Assembly (NCBI GenBank): GCA_010093515.1
Contig: MU001671.1
Span: forward strand, 866,808 to 930,807
Source of the DNA: Lineolata rhizophorae
Lineage: Eukaryota > Ascomycota > Dothideomycetes > Lineolatales > Lineolataceae
DNA: 64,000 nucleotides
Direction of reading: 5' to 3'
Shown here: piece after piece, positions 1 through 10,851 of the stretch
Numbering within the stretch: position 1 is the first letter of the stretch
Layout: each line of letters begins with the position of its first letter
Translations under genes and position numbers: made by a program
Notes under the pieces: model-generated
Told to the model about the DNA's origin: nothing
The model's database searches: none
What the model saw: only the letters and a program-made list of their open reading frames with translations

Positions 1-1363
1 ATTACGTCCAACCTTCACAAGACCATTTCGAAAACCCGATGGAGAGCTCACATAAATGTACTGTTAGAGCCTGGAAAGTTAGAAGAACTAGCTAGAGAAA
101 AGCTCACTCAATCTGGTTGGCTATACGCCTCTTCGAATGCCGGCCAATCCCATACGCACACGGCGAACAGGCAAGCCTTTTACAGGCATCGTATCATCCC
201 GCGGGTGCTCCTGGACACAAACAAGCGCGACACTAAGACGAGAATATTCGGCCACGAAGTCGCTGCACCCATTGGATTTGCGCCAATTGGAATAAACAAG
301 ATCTACCACGCTCACGGGGAAATGCCGGTTGCAAAGGTAGCCGGCGAGCTGGGCCTCCCATACTGTCTTAGCACGGCAGGGTCCCAGCCGATTGAGGCAG
401 TCGCGGAGGCCAACGGGGCTGGATTGCGTTTCTTCCAGCTGTACATGCCGCATGATGACGAACTTACCATTTCGCTACTCAAGAGGGCGCAAAAGTCTGG
501 CTACGAAGCCTGCATCCTCACGGTTGACACATGGCAACTCGGTTGGCGACACGACGACGTGAACTCGAGCAATTATGCCTTCTACCGCGGAATCGGGGCG
601 GAATTGGGTTTGAGCGATCCTGTCTTCCGGAAGCGCCTGGTAGAGGCGGGAATCGATCCTGCAAAGGACCCGGTTGCAGCGGGAGCGAAATGGATTGATG
701 GCACCTGGCACGGTCGGGCGCATTCATGGGAAAAGATGCCATGGCTGATCAAGACGTGGAAGGACATCTCAGGAGGGAAATCGTTCTGCCTCAAGGGGAT
801 CCAAAGCGTCACTGATGCTCGAAAAGCTGTCGAGGTTGGGTGTGATGGAATCGTTGTCAGCAACCACGCTGGCAGGCAAGTGGACGGAGCCATTGCAAGC
901 TTGGACGCGCTGGGAAATATTGTAAAAGGTACGCTCCCATTCTCCGCCGGGGAGACAAAGGACTATCCCATCGTGCTGAAGCTGACAAACTCATCCGTTA
1001 ATCTCCAGATGTCGGTGATAAAACATACGTCATGTTTGACTCCGGCGTCCGCAGTGCCTCCGATGTCTTCAAAGCGCTGGCGCTGGGCGCAAAGTTTGTC
1101 TTCGTAGGTCGTCTCTGGGTTTGGGGCTTATCTATCATGGGCGAGCACGGCGTCCGCCACGTCATGAAGAGCTTGCTTGCAGAATTTGATATCTTGATGA
1201 ACGTTGCTGGATTCCAGGCGTTGGGGCAAATCGATGGGTCGTTGTTAGGTGCGCACGAAACAAACCGTTTCTATGTTTGTAGATGCCATGATTGCCAGCT
1301 GACAAAGAACCAGAATCATACGAAAAGAGCTACCAGCTACTTCCCGAGAAGTCTCGTCTGTAA
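1..1363 (+). CDS. FMN-dependent alpha-hydroxy-acid dehydrogenase/oxidase (lactate 2-monooxygenase-like), 5' end outside window
   Basis: This is the flavin (FMN) TIM-barrel family that oxidises L-2-hydroxy acids. The substrate cannot be read from sequence; the closest relatives I know are annotated as lactate 2-monooxygenase-like. The frame is open from the left edge, and family similarity starts near base 67 (PGKLEELAREKLTQSGW, then ASSNAG). Exons are to 928, 1009-1248 and 1314-1363. The 80-nt and 65-nt introns are GT-AG with GCTGAC branch sites. Splicing gives GNIVKDVGDKTYVMFDSGVR and a C-terminus ending in PEKSRL. Visible landmarks are GFAPIGINKIYH, STAGSQP, SNHAGRQVDGA (catalytic His and substrate-binding Arg) and ALGAKFVFVGRLW (FMN phosphate site). 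The sequence before about base 67 may be intron, because CTGTTAG at 61-67 is a usable acceptor. The true start is not in the window. The family call is firm and the substrate is unknown. Confidence 0.88.
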
Positions 1364-2410
1364 ATTGGGGAGGAGTCCAAGGCCAAGCGTTTTGGTGTTG
1401 CACCTAAGATTTGATTATCTCATACTCCGTACGAAGGTTAAGATTAGTATAGGGAATCCATGTAATACTATTGAATGAACGAGGCTGGTATGTGGTCATG
1501 TGCGTGGTGATGAGTTTGGGTTTTCCAAACTCACGCAGAACAAGTAGCAAATTCGGCAGCTCACGTCCCATCCTGTGAGGCGAATTTCGGGTGTTGCCGG
1601 GAGATCCTGCCCGTCTGCAACCGCTTTGGAAAGGGATGAGCATGCCGTCGCTGCTTAGTACTAGGGTCTGGCCTGGCATATGGACGATGCTGGCAACTGT
1701 TGGCTTTCACAATTGCCACCACTAGCAGGACTCGGGTGCGCGGCGCGGGCGGAAAGCGGACGGTGAAGGAGGACTGGACGTAATAGAGTCCGTAACCTTA
1801 GTACACAGTACACGATGAATGAACGTCTCAGCGCAACCTGTCCCATCAGCCTAGGGCGACGGCCGCCAGGTTCACCGCCGGCGGTGTTTAGGGGCCGAAG
1901 GTCCCTGCGTCGCGGGCCGTTGCTTATAAAGGCAATCAGGCATCCGCGCGGCCGCGCAGCCAATGGAGCATGACAGCAGGAGCCCTCCGGCGGCAGGGGC
2001 AGCGGGCGGTGCGATGTGGAGCGTTGTCCAGGCCGCCGTGAGGCAGGAAGGCAGCCCAGGCGGCCATGTACGCCTTAGCCGAGTTCTAGGTTCTCGTCAC
2101 TCGCATCCATTCTGCTGGCCACCTACCAACCACACACGACACACCATCGTGCACTCCGCCGCCGTCTTCCTCCTCTCTGCCACTCCCGCCGTCGGGACGC
2201 GCACTTCCCTCTTTCTCCTTCGCGCCCCGGGCAAGCGTCCCTACTTCGCATCCACCCATCCTCCCTCCCGCCCTCCTTCGCTACACCCCCGCCGCACGGT
2301 CTCGCCGTCGCCGCCGTCCGCCCCACCCTAGAGCTTCCCGCTGTCAACATATGCGAGCCCGAATCCCCTGCGTATAGTTCTCACAGCAGCATCGCTACAA
2401 GTTTGCGGAA
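1364..2410. other. Intergenic, promoter side of the PP2C gene
   Basis: No gene is recognised here. A TATAAA string lies at 1925-1930. The last 250 bases (about 2150-2400) are strongly pyrimidine-rich on the + strand, as is usual just upstream of fungal start codons. A copy of the ACTCCGTAC motif sits near 1424-1432. Confidence 0.6.
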
Positions 2411-4382
2411 ATGGGTCAGACGCTCTCCGAGCCCGTGGTTGAGAAGGTTTGTCGAACCGCGCCTCCCTGGCCGCGCGCGCGTTCCTGCTCGTGTACGTTT
2501 CGAGGCGGAGCTATGCGAAACGTGGTCCAGCGCCGCCCTCTTGCCTCGCGCTTCGCATTTGAAGCTGACCAGGGACTCCTATGCTGCGTAGAAATCCGCC
2601 AACGGCCAAGATGACCGCGTGGTTTTCGGTGTGTCCTCCATGCAAGGGTGGCGCATCAGCATGGAGGACGCTCACGCCGCCGTCCTCGACCTGAAGCCGG
2701 AGGAGAATTCAGATGCCGACTCGCCGCCTTCCGAGCCCCGGCTCAGTTTCTTCGGTGTCTACGACGGGCATGGCGGTGATAAGGTAGCTATATACGCTGG
2801 CAACAACCTCCACAAGATCATTGCCAAGCAAGAGTCATACCGGAAAGGCGACGTAGAGCAGGCGCTGAAGGATGGTTTCCTTGCTACGGATCGAGCTATC
2901 CTCGATGGTGCGTATTTGTTTAGTGAAATTTGCAGGAATTGGGGTTTAACGCTAGGTCGTGACTCTTTCTGACTCCTCGTGGCAGATCCGCGATACGAAG
3001 AAGAGGTTTCGGGATGCACGGCTTCAGTGGGCATCATCTCGAAGGATAAAATATTTGTTGTACGTCTTGTTTGTTCATGCGCTTCCGTTCGTCATAACTA
3101 ACGCAATTCTCATCACCGTAGGGCAACGCTGGCGACTCACGCAGTGTTCTCGGCATCAAAGGCCGGGCGAAGCCTCTCTCCTTTGACCATAAGCCGCAGA
3201 ACGAAGGTATTAGATTAGGATTGCTACTTGGTGTAATCATATTTGCTAATTTAGATCCAGGCGAGAAGGCTCGAATCGTAGCGGCGGGCGGCTTCGTTGA
3301 CTTCGGTCGAGTTAACGGCAATCTGGCGCTGTCGCGTGCCATCGGAGATTTTGAATTTAAGAAGAGCGCTGATCTCCCTCCCGAACAGCAGATTGTCACT
3401 GCGTTCCCAGATGTCACGGTCCACGATATCTCCGACGATGATGAATTCGTTGTCATTGCTTGCGATGGTTCGTCACTCCCGTCATGACTCTGACCATGAC
3501 TTCTGAGCTAGGGAATCAGCTTACACCACCGTATATATTCAGGGATCTGGGACTGCCAATCTTCTCAGGCTGTCATCGAATTCGTCAGGCGCGGAATTGC
3601 CGCAAAACAGGACCTGGCTGCTATCTGCGAGAACCTAATGGACAACTGCCTCGCATCCAGCAGTGAGACTGGCGGTGTTGGCTGTGACAACATGACGGTG
3701 GTCATTGTTGGTCTACTGAAGGGGAAGACCAAAGAGGAGTGGTACAAGGAGATCGCCGACAGAGTTGCAAACGGCGATGGCCCATGTGCTCCGCCAGAGT
3801 ACGGCAAGTCTTAAATTTCCATAGCTATAGAGCGCTCCCCCCTGCTGCAACACGAGTTGTGAGAGGATTATATGTTGACGTGCTTCCTTAATAACAGCCG
3901 AATTCCGGGGTCCGGGAGTCCACCATCGATATGACGATAGCCCCGAAGATTATGACATGGATATGGATCAACGGACACGCACGATTTCTACTCTCGGCGG
4001 ACGCATCATTCTTTTGGGGGATGGTTCGGAATTTCCCAGCGACTCGGCCGACAGCGACATGTTCGATCATGATGAGGAAGACAAGGACCTTGAATCTCAG
4101 GTTAACAAGGGAGGGGTGACGCAGCAGGAGGGCGGCTTCTCCAAGGAGGCCAGGAGTCAGAGAGAGGAGACGCCCGCGCCTGGCGTTATCCCCAATACTT
4201 CTTCATCTGCTCCTTCTACTCCCGGTGCGCCATCTCAAGATAGTAAGACCGAGCCACCATCCTCATCAAAGACAGAGAAGACGAGCGCGAGCGGGGGCAA
4301 CTCTTCAAGCAAAGGTTCTAGCGGGCCAAAGTTGATGGCGGCTGCGGACTCGACTCCTCCTACAAAGTCTAGCAGCGCGTGA
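2411..4382 (+). CDS. PTC2: PP2C-family Ser/Thr phosphatase, Ptc2/Ptc3 type
   Basis: This is a metal-dependent (Mg/Mn) protein Ser/Thr phosphatase. Yeast Ptc2/3 act on stress MAP kinase, CDK and DNA-damage checkpoint substrates. Seven exons (2411-2446, 2592-2907, 2986-3059, 3122-3206, 3261-3467, 3543-3803, 3898-4382) encode 487 residues. The protein opens with [12 protein letters not shown], where Gly2 is a possible myristoylation site. PP2C motifs appear in order: [54 protein letters not shown] and [12 protein letters not shown] family-specific tail follows ([20 protein letters not shown]), then an acidic Ser/Thr/Pro-rich low-complexity end. Intron 6 uses a GC donor, and without removing it the protein would stop at PEYGKS before the conserved tail. 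Every other junction is GT-AG and restores family sequence. The family call is firm; Ptc2 versus Ptc3 is not separable. Confidence 0.95.
3804..3897 (+). other. GC-AG intron of the PP2C gene
   Basis: This is a 94-nt intron whose donor is G|GCAAGT, the standard GC-AG donor, and whose acceptor is AATAACAG. Splicing joins PPEY to [12 protein letters not shown] in frame. No GT donor nearby gives this junction. Reading through it ends the protein within three codons. Confidence 0.88.
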
Positions 4383-5842
4383 TGACTGTGGCTATGGCAA
4401 TTTGTACTAGATTGCCGACTAGTAAGGACAGGCTGCACGTCTACAATGGGCAAAATTCAATGTTTGGATTTTTATGCCGGCATCTATGGCAACTATGCCC
4501 CCCGTTTTCTTTTGTCGTGGTATTTCCTGGGCTAGGCATTCTGGTGTACTCGGGTTCAGTTGGCAGGAGGAGGCGGTGTGGGAGGGAAAGAGGAGCGAAG
4601 GGAGGGACAACTTACACAGCCGTGTATTGCCCCCGGACCACATTCGAGGCTATCTGGAAGAAAGAGGGAACGACCCCTGGCGCGGAAGCTTGATACCTCC
4701 TAACACCCGTTCTACGCGTTTTTCCCATCCCTTTTTCACGTGTCAATTACGATGTTAGCTGCCCACTTTCATATCGTCTTGAGTGGTCCCCACCACATAC
4801 AATGGGCGACCACGTACGGGTAGAGCACGATCGGCTTGGTCTTTACAGTTTCTGGTTACGTGCTTGAGTCTCCCACGTTCTGTTTTCAAGCTGTTCCGCA
4901 TGCAACACTTTACACGCTTCCTAACGTTCAGAGGCAAGCGGTATAGCACGGAAAGCTGCTACACGATGCTCGTGTTGTGTATCCAGATGTAGAAAACATG
5001 GCATGCTGGATTGACCTACTCCTTCGTTTCGTTATCCTGACGCTAGACTAGGCCTGAAATATTCGAGGACCAACGTAGGTTTACGCAGCGGTGAATCATT
5101 GCCCGGAAACAACTTACCTCTGGTTCGGCCGTGATATTTGAGCAGTATTGGCCCAGAATAAGATGTGCAGTTTGCAAGTGAATCTTCGTACTAGGGAACG
5201 AAAATTCTGCGCAATCACGTGACTGCGGCCAAGATGTTGATGACGACTGGGCCAGCCCGATTTCATGGCACGTCGGGGCTTGGCCGGTGAGCCGGTGCGG
5301 AAAGGATGACGGAATTCCGAAGCGGGAAGCGGCTGTGGCTGCGCGCGATTCTTGCCCAGCTCGTGCCATCCTTTTATCCATGCACGCCGTTCGCACCCGC
5401 TGGCTTTTCCTATTTGTATGAGCAATTCCCCCGTGCCACGCGCGGAGCTCTCGCGAAGAGATACGCCCCTGACCAATCCCCACGGCACCGCGGCGCCCCT
5501 CTTGAACCGAGAACGGGGCAGGTCAGCTACGAGGAGCTCTTAGAGTCTCAGCACAAGGCGCCGGAGCCTTGCCTATGCCTCATCCTGCGGCTCGATTTTC
5601 AACTCCCTGCTCTCACCTGCAAATCTTTTCTTTTTTGTTCCACATCCCTTGCACTTTCTTGTAATTCTAGCTGCTTCCTTTAAATAGCCATTGCTTTTCA
5701 GGTCTTGCCAATTGCGAGTGATCAAAGCAAGCAAACAGCCTACCTGGAGGGTGTGCGGCGGCTTCGACCATTCACAAAGCAGCAATCCGTCCGAAACAGC
5801 ATCACGCCATCACCCAAGCTTCGAGCAACAATCTTCGAAACT
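4383..5842. other. Intergenic between the PP2C gene and PCT1
   Basis: No gene is recognised. There is a perfect TCACGTGA octamer at 5215-5222, about 620 bases upstream of PCT1, and a pyrimidine-rich tract at about 5590-5690. Open frames on either strand here lack recognisable protein features. Confidence 0.5.
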
Positions 5843-7516
5843 ATGCCGCCAAAGCGGAAGCGCGCCAACACAGCGGCCTCGCGTGCCGCGGCGCTCGAGA
5901 ACCCGCCTCAGCCGTCCTCGCGCGACGCCTCGGAAGAAGACGCCGAGGACCTCGTCCTGCAGGAAGTGACGCGACACAAGCAAACCGAGGCGACAGCCGC
6001 CAGCAACACAAACAACCCGCCGTCGAAGCGCACGCGAGCGAGCATCTGGGCTGAGAACAATGCTGCTGACGTGGACGACCAGAACATTGAGACAAGCGAA
6101 GCGGACGACGCGCAGCAAGGCGCGGAAACACGCCTTTCCAAGCCCGGGCGGAGGAGCACGAGAAGCTCCATGAGCAAGGCGGGCGAAGCGAAGGTGGACG
6201 ACCCACTCGACCAGGGCGAGGGCGGCGAGAGAGGCGCCATGCGCATGGAGGATCCGCCGAAAGCTGGCCTGGTCGATCCAAAAGGGTACCGTACGAATCC
6301 GCCACCGACGGACCGGCCAGTGAGGGTGTATGCGGACGGAGTTTTTGACTTGTTTCACTTAGGGTATGTGGCCACCATTAGTGTCGCCAATGTAAAGCCC
6401 CTTGGACGAAAGTTGCTGACTGAGGAATCGGTTAGACACATGCGCCAACTTCAGCAGGCAAAGCTTGCGTTCCCGAACACGTATCTCATCGTGGGTGTGA
6501 CTGGTGACAAGGAAACACACCGAAGGAAAGGTCTGACTGTTCTGTCGGCGAAAGAACGTGCCGAGAGCGTGAGGCACTGCAAGTGGGTCGACGAGGTGGT
6601 CGAGGACTGCCCGTGGATTATTGCCGACGCCCCGGAATTTATGGAAAAGTACAAGATCGACTACGTGGCACACGATGATATCCCTTACGGCGCAGATGAG
6701 GGTGACGACATATACTCTCCCATTAAAAAGCAGGGCAAGTTCTTGGTCACACAAAGGACAGAAGGTGTCAGCACTACTGGAATCATCACGAAGTATGTTT
6801 CGTACCCTTCGTACTCCCCATCAACCGAATGTGTAAGCTAAGTGTTGCTTCGAGGATCGTGCGCGACTATGAGAAATACATCTCGCGCCAGCTGAAACGG
6901 GGCACTCCGCGGCAGGAGCTGAACGTCTCCTGGTTGAAAAAGAACGAGCTTGAGATCAAGAGGACAATGGGCGAGCTCCGTGATAACATCCGGACGAACT
7001 GGACGACGACCGGTCAGGAAATAGGCCGTGACTTGCGCCAATTCCTGCAGTCGAGCCGCCCTGCAAGCCCTGCGCGCACTCCCGGCCGAGAAGTTTCAGA
7101 TCCGATGACCTCCCCCAAGGAGAGAGTCGCTACCGCTGGGTCTCCCTCTACGCCCTCCGCTGTGGCGCATCTAAGCCACCTTGACATTCCAAATAGAGCG
7201 TCCAATTCGAATGGTTCTGGCTCGTCGGACTTTGCAGCTGGGTATAGTCTCGGTTTAATTGGTAGCGTACGGTCCTGGGTAAGTCGGACATCCGAGAGTT
7301 CTTTGTTGTTTGGTCAAATTTTCTGACAGTGAGCTTTAGATGTCTAAAAGCAAGCGTACTCTCAATGACAGCCGACCGGAGAGTCCCGGTAGTGAGACGG
7401 ATAGTACTTCAGGAGAAAAGAGCGCAGAAGCTGATGCCTCACGCGGGCGGCAAGGCAAGCACGTGCAAGAAGAAGTTGATGCTCAAGTTGTGGATGAAAT
7501 GGACTTACGTTCGTAG
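5843..7516 (+). CDS. PCT1: Choline-phosphate cytidylyltransferase (CTP:phosphocholine cytidylyltransferase)
   Basis: The enzyme makes CDP-choline from CTP and phosphocholine, the rate-limiting step of the Kennedy route to phosphatidylcholine. It acts at nuclear and ER membranes. Four exons (5843-6363, 6436-6792, 6855-7278, 7340-7516) encode 492 residues. Introns are 72, 62 and 61 nt, all GT-AG. The start MPPKRKRAN gives a basic N-terminus that looks like a nuclear localisation signal, followed by about 150 low-complexity residues. The nucleotidyltransferase core begins at [19 protein letters not shown] (HxGH built across the first splice junction), with [16 protein letters not shown] and the closing [12 protein letters not shown]. 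The lysine-rich stretch around [19 protein letters not shown] fits the amphipathic lipid-sensing helix. The Ser-rich tail is a likely phosphoregion. The upstream frame is open but lacks family sequence, so Met at 5843 is preferred. Confidence 0.95.
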
Positions 7517-10500
7517 TGTGTTCTTCGTGATCTTCTAACTGCGAAAGACGGGAACAAACCGGGTGATGGAGTTCGTTATGCTTGCTCCAATAATACTAGC
7601 GCAATAGGCCTCTATGCCTTCAATTGTCTTGGCCGCAAGATAAAAGTTCCCCTGAATTTTACTTAGCAAGCCTTTAATAGTATTTCCCATTGCTACATAA
7701 GTAGTGCTTTCAATGACAGTCTCTTTGCGCCCGCCAAACTACAAATCAGGAATTAAGCTGTTTGGGATCATGCCATTTTGTACCACGAGTTCAAGTGTTT
7801 CCATGAATTACCGTTCTCTATTTTGCTGCTACCCTAATTTGGTCCTCTGGAGCTTACACTCACGCGCCATTCGAGTAGACAACATTAGGCTGCCTTCCAC
7901 GGTGTTTAGATAGTCTATCAATTTTCATCAAAGCTAAAGAGAAAAAACTGCACTCTGGAATGATGCATATGGCGCTTGGTCATATCTTTTTTTTACCCAT
8001 TGGACACTGTAGCTTTGCTTTTCCTTAGTCCGGAAAGTTAATCAGTCCAGAGCAAACTAAAAGGTTTTGCGAACGTTTGAATTTTTGTTTGGCCTTCATT
8101 CGCTATGAGATAGTTCCAACATCTTTGTTTGCATTGCTATTCATCAATCACCACAAGTTATCTAGCTGGTGAATGAGGCTTTTTCGATTGCTGCACACTC
8201 AAGCAATATTTTGACCGGCAACACTTCAGTTGAATTGTCAATCAAATGCCTATGTAATTTGGCGCCAATCAGAGCATCAATTCAACAACCCACTCACAGC
8301 CCCACGAGATTTATCAGAACAATGTGCCAAGTCGTCTTCGGCATACCTACCTGTTCTTGCGCTCCATTCCCAATTGCCCCATACTACATTCCTTGTGGCC
8401 GAGTCAGAGCGTATGGTCAAGCTTGTACGCAGGGCCAACGTGTCGTCACTTACAGAATCTTGGGCGGGCTTTGCCCTATGTGTAGAATTATCAAGGTCAG
8501 CCGGGAACAGGCATTGCGATGGAGAAGCTGTGGGCCGCACGGTAGTGCAAACGGTGCTTAAGTGGACACAAAAGCACTGTGAGAGATGGCGTGGAGTCGA
8601 GAACAGAGAAAAGTTGACAAGTGGGAGAAACGATTCATGATAGAGGCACCCATCGTAAACCAAAGAAACGAATTATTGTCCCTATAATTAGTTGCCCGGC
8701 TGTAATAAATACAAACCGGCATCATAAAAGAATAGTAAGCCTTGTGCGCATGTCACCCTGCGAGTGTTCTTAGAGAGTAGTGTAGTAATGGCGTTCAACA
8801 GCGAATAGGGAGTGTCGTCAATCCGATGTTAACGGGCGGCCTCCTGCACGCCAGCAGTCCACGGCCAATGAGAGCGGCGGTCGGGAATTGTCCGCATGAC
8901 CGAATCGAGGCAACCGTTAGCCTCGCTCCTCCCGTTACCATCATATGTACAAACCTAGCCTTATAGTGTCTAAACCGTCCAGTGGTCGCCCTCACATTCT
9001 ACCGGTCGCCTTGTTGCTGGGTGTCGTCCTTACGGTTCGCCCCGGATGACGAAATGCGGCTGATCACTACCGATGCCACACCATATATATACTGACTCGG
9101 TCACACCTCCGGCGCGTCGCGGGGCGGAGTGTGCGAGCTCATCATGGACTCCACTCCGGCGACGGATCTCCACTCCCCGAAAGCAAATACACGATATGCA
9201 CTACTTCGGTGCGCCCTGTCGGCACGTTCGGGCACAGGCCGCGCGACATGGGAACCATTTTCCGAACCGCCCTCGATTACCGCTTCTGCTGGATTGGTCG
9301 CCTTTCTCCATGAGACTTTCAGCATGCACTGACGGCCAGAACTTGCGGCCGGCAGCCGCGTAAGCAAACCCACGTTGGCCTGGACCTCTCGCGATGGTAG
9401 AGAGCCTGCACGAAGGGAATCGAGGCGAAGGAGGCCAAAGCACTGACCCACGGCAGGTACTAGCCGTGTCTCGACCGGCTTGTTTCTTTTTCCGTCGGAA
9501 ATCTCGCAAGGTCGTACCCCGTAAGTACGTTCCTGCTCGTCACACGACAGCTGCCATCAATCGTAACAAAACTGACTTGGTCACGCATCAAGTGTTGCGG
9601 TGCTCTGCGGCTTTTTATCTTGCGCAAAAGTGCCGACCCGGCCGGGAAGCATGAACTCCGCGCAAACGCGTGCTGTGATGGCAATAAGGGCGCACTGACG
9701 CAGTGGCGTACTGCGTGGTGGGATGAAGAGTAATGTCGTCCAGTAGAAAAATGAGGCGTTCCGGCCGGCCAACCCTCCGCTTGGGAGCATGTCTACCACC
9801 ACGACCCGCCACGAAATTTCGCTTGCCATTTAGACCAAGGAAGCCGCAGACGCCGCACTTATTGGCATGCAGATCGATCATAGGTATCCTTGCCGTTGTA
9901 CCACATCGTGTGCTTTTCAAGCTCCTGCCGGCGGCCTCGGCCTGCGATGTCGCTGAGCGTGATGGAGCAGGCGGTGTGTGCGTGTGAGGCCGGCGATTAC
10001 CGCCGTTCTGCATAGCAGTCGGACCGCTGCGTCGCTATGCTTAACAGAAGCAAGGCGCGTCGATTAACGCCGGCTGGGAAGCTCTCATTACATCAAATAT
10101 CGCGATGAGCGGAGCCGCACTTGGAGGTGTGGCACTAGCGTTGCGCCAAAATGGCATGGCGTGGACCTTTTCCTACATGCCACTGATAAAAGATGTGGGT
10201 GCGCCTCATGAACGGGATTGGATGTCATTAGAAACACAGGGGGTTCTTCTAAAGAAGGGTGTTGAACCGCCTTATGCAGGCCTCCTCAACGCCGCCCCCA
10301 GTACATTCCATTCTGAGACGTTTGCCGAAAACGATCCTTTGATTACACGCCCCAACCATGTTAGAGAGCATGCTGCTGCGCGGCGGTGCAGTCCCTTGAT
10401 CGCTGAGCATACGTAGTAGGATCTGCGAGCCATTGCTCCTAGCTCGAAGGTAGGCGGTTCTCATCATTCTTTCCCTCCCTTCATGTGTACGCCCATTGTG

Positions 10501-10851
10501 TGGGCTTCTTCATGTCCATTTGCGGGACATGCATTGTTTTCGCCGGTCGACCAAGCTCTCCGTACGCCATGAAGCGAGAATGCGCTCTAGCATCAGGAGG
10601 CCAACTACTATCCCGATGACCCTATGTCTTGCGCTTCGACTGGTAGCCTTCTTTCCAGGGCTCCGCAACTGACCTCAATTCACCAGTTCGTGATTCAGTC
10701 TCGTTGCCGCACGCAAACCGCCTTGCCCATTTGCCTTCGAGGGGTTTGTCACCCGCATACAAGGCTGTCGCTTTGTGCGTAAGAACCCTTTCAAGCCCGC
10801 AACAAATAGCTAATCCGCGTCCAGTTCTCTAGTACCCTCTTTGCGAAATCT
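7517..10851. other. Gene-free stretch of 3.3 kb
   Basis: No gene is recognised on either strand. The left part (about 7.6-8.75 kb) is visibly A/T-rich with short T-runs. The right part (about 8.8-10.8 kb) is more GC-rich. Several 60-130-codon frames overlap each other on both strands with no domain-like sequence, so I treat them as chance. An old decayed repeat is possible but I see no terminal repeats. Confidence 0.45.

Noticed and set aside
8169-8640. Two overlapping + strand frames of about 130 codons
   Set aside because: They overlap each other in different phases, and a third overlaps on the minus strand; no domain or coding bias is evident.
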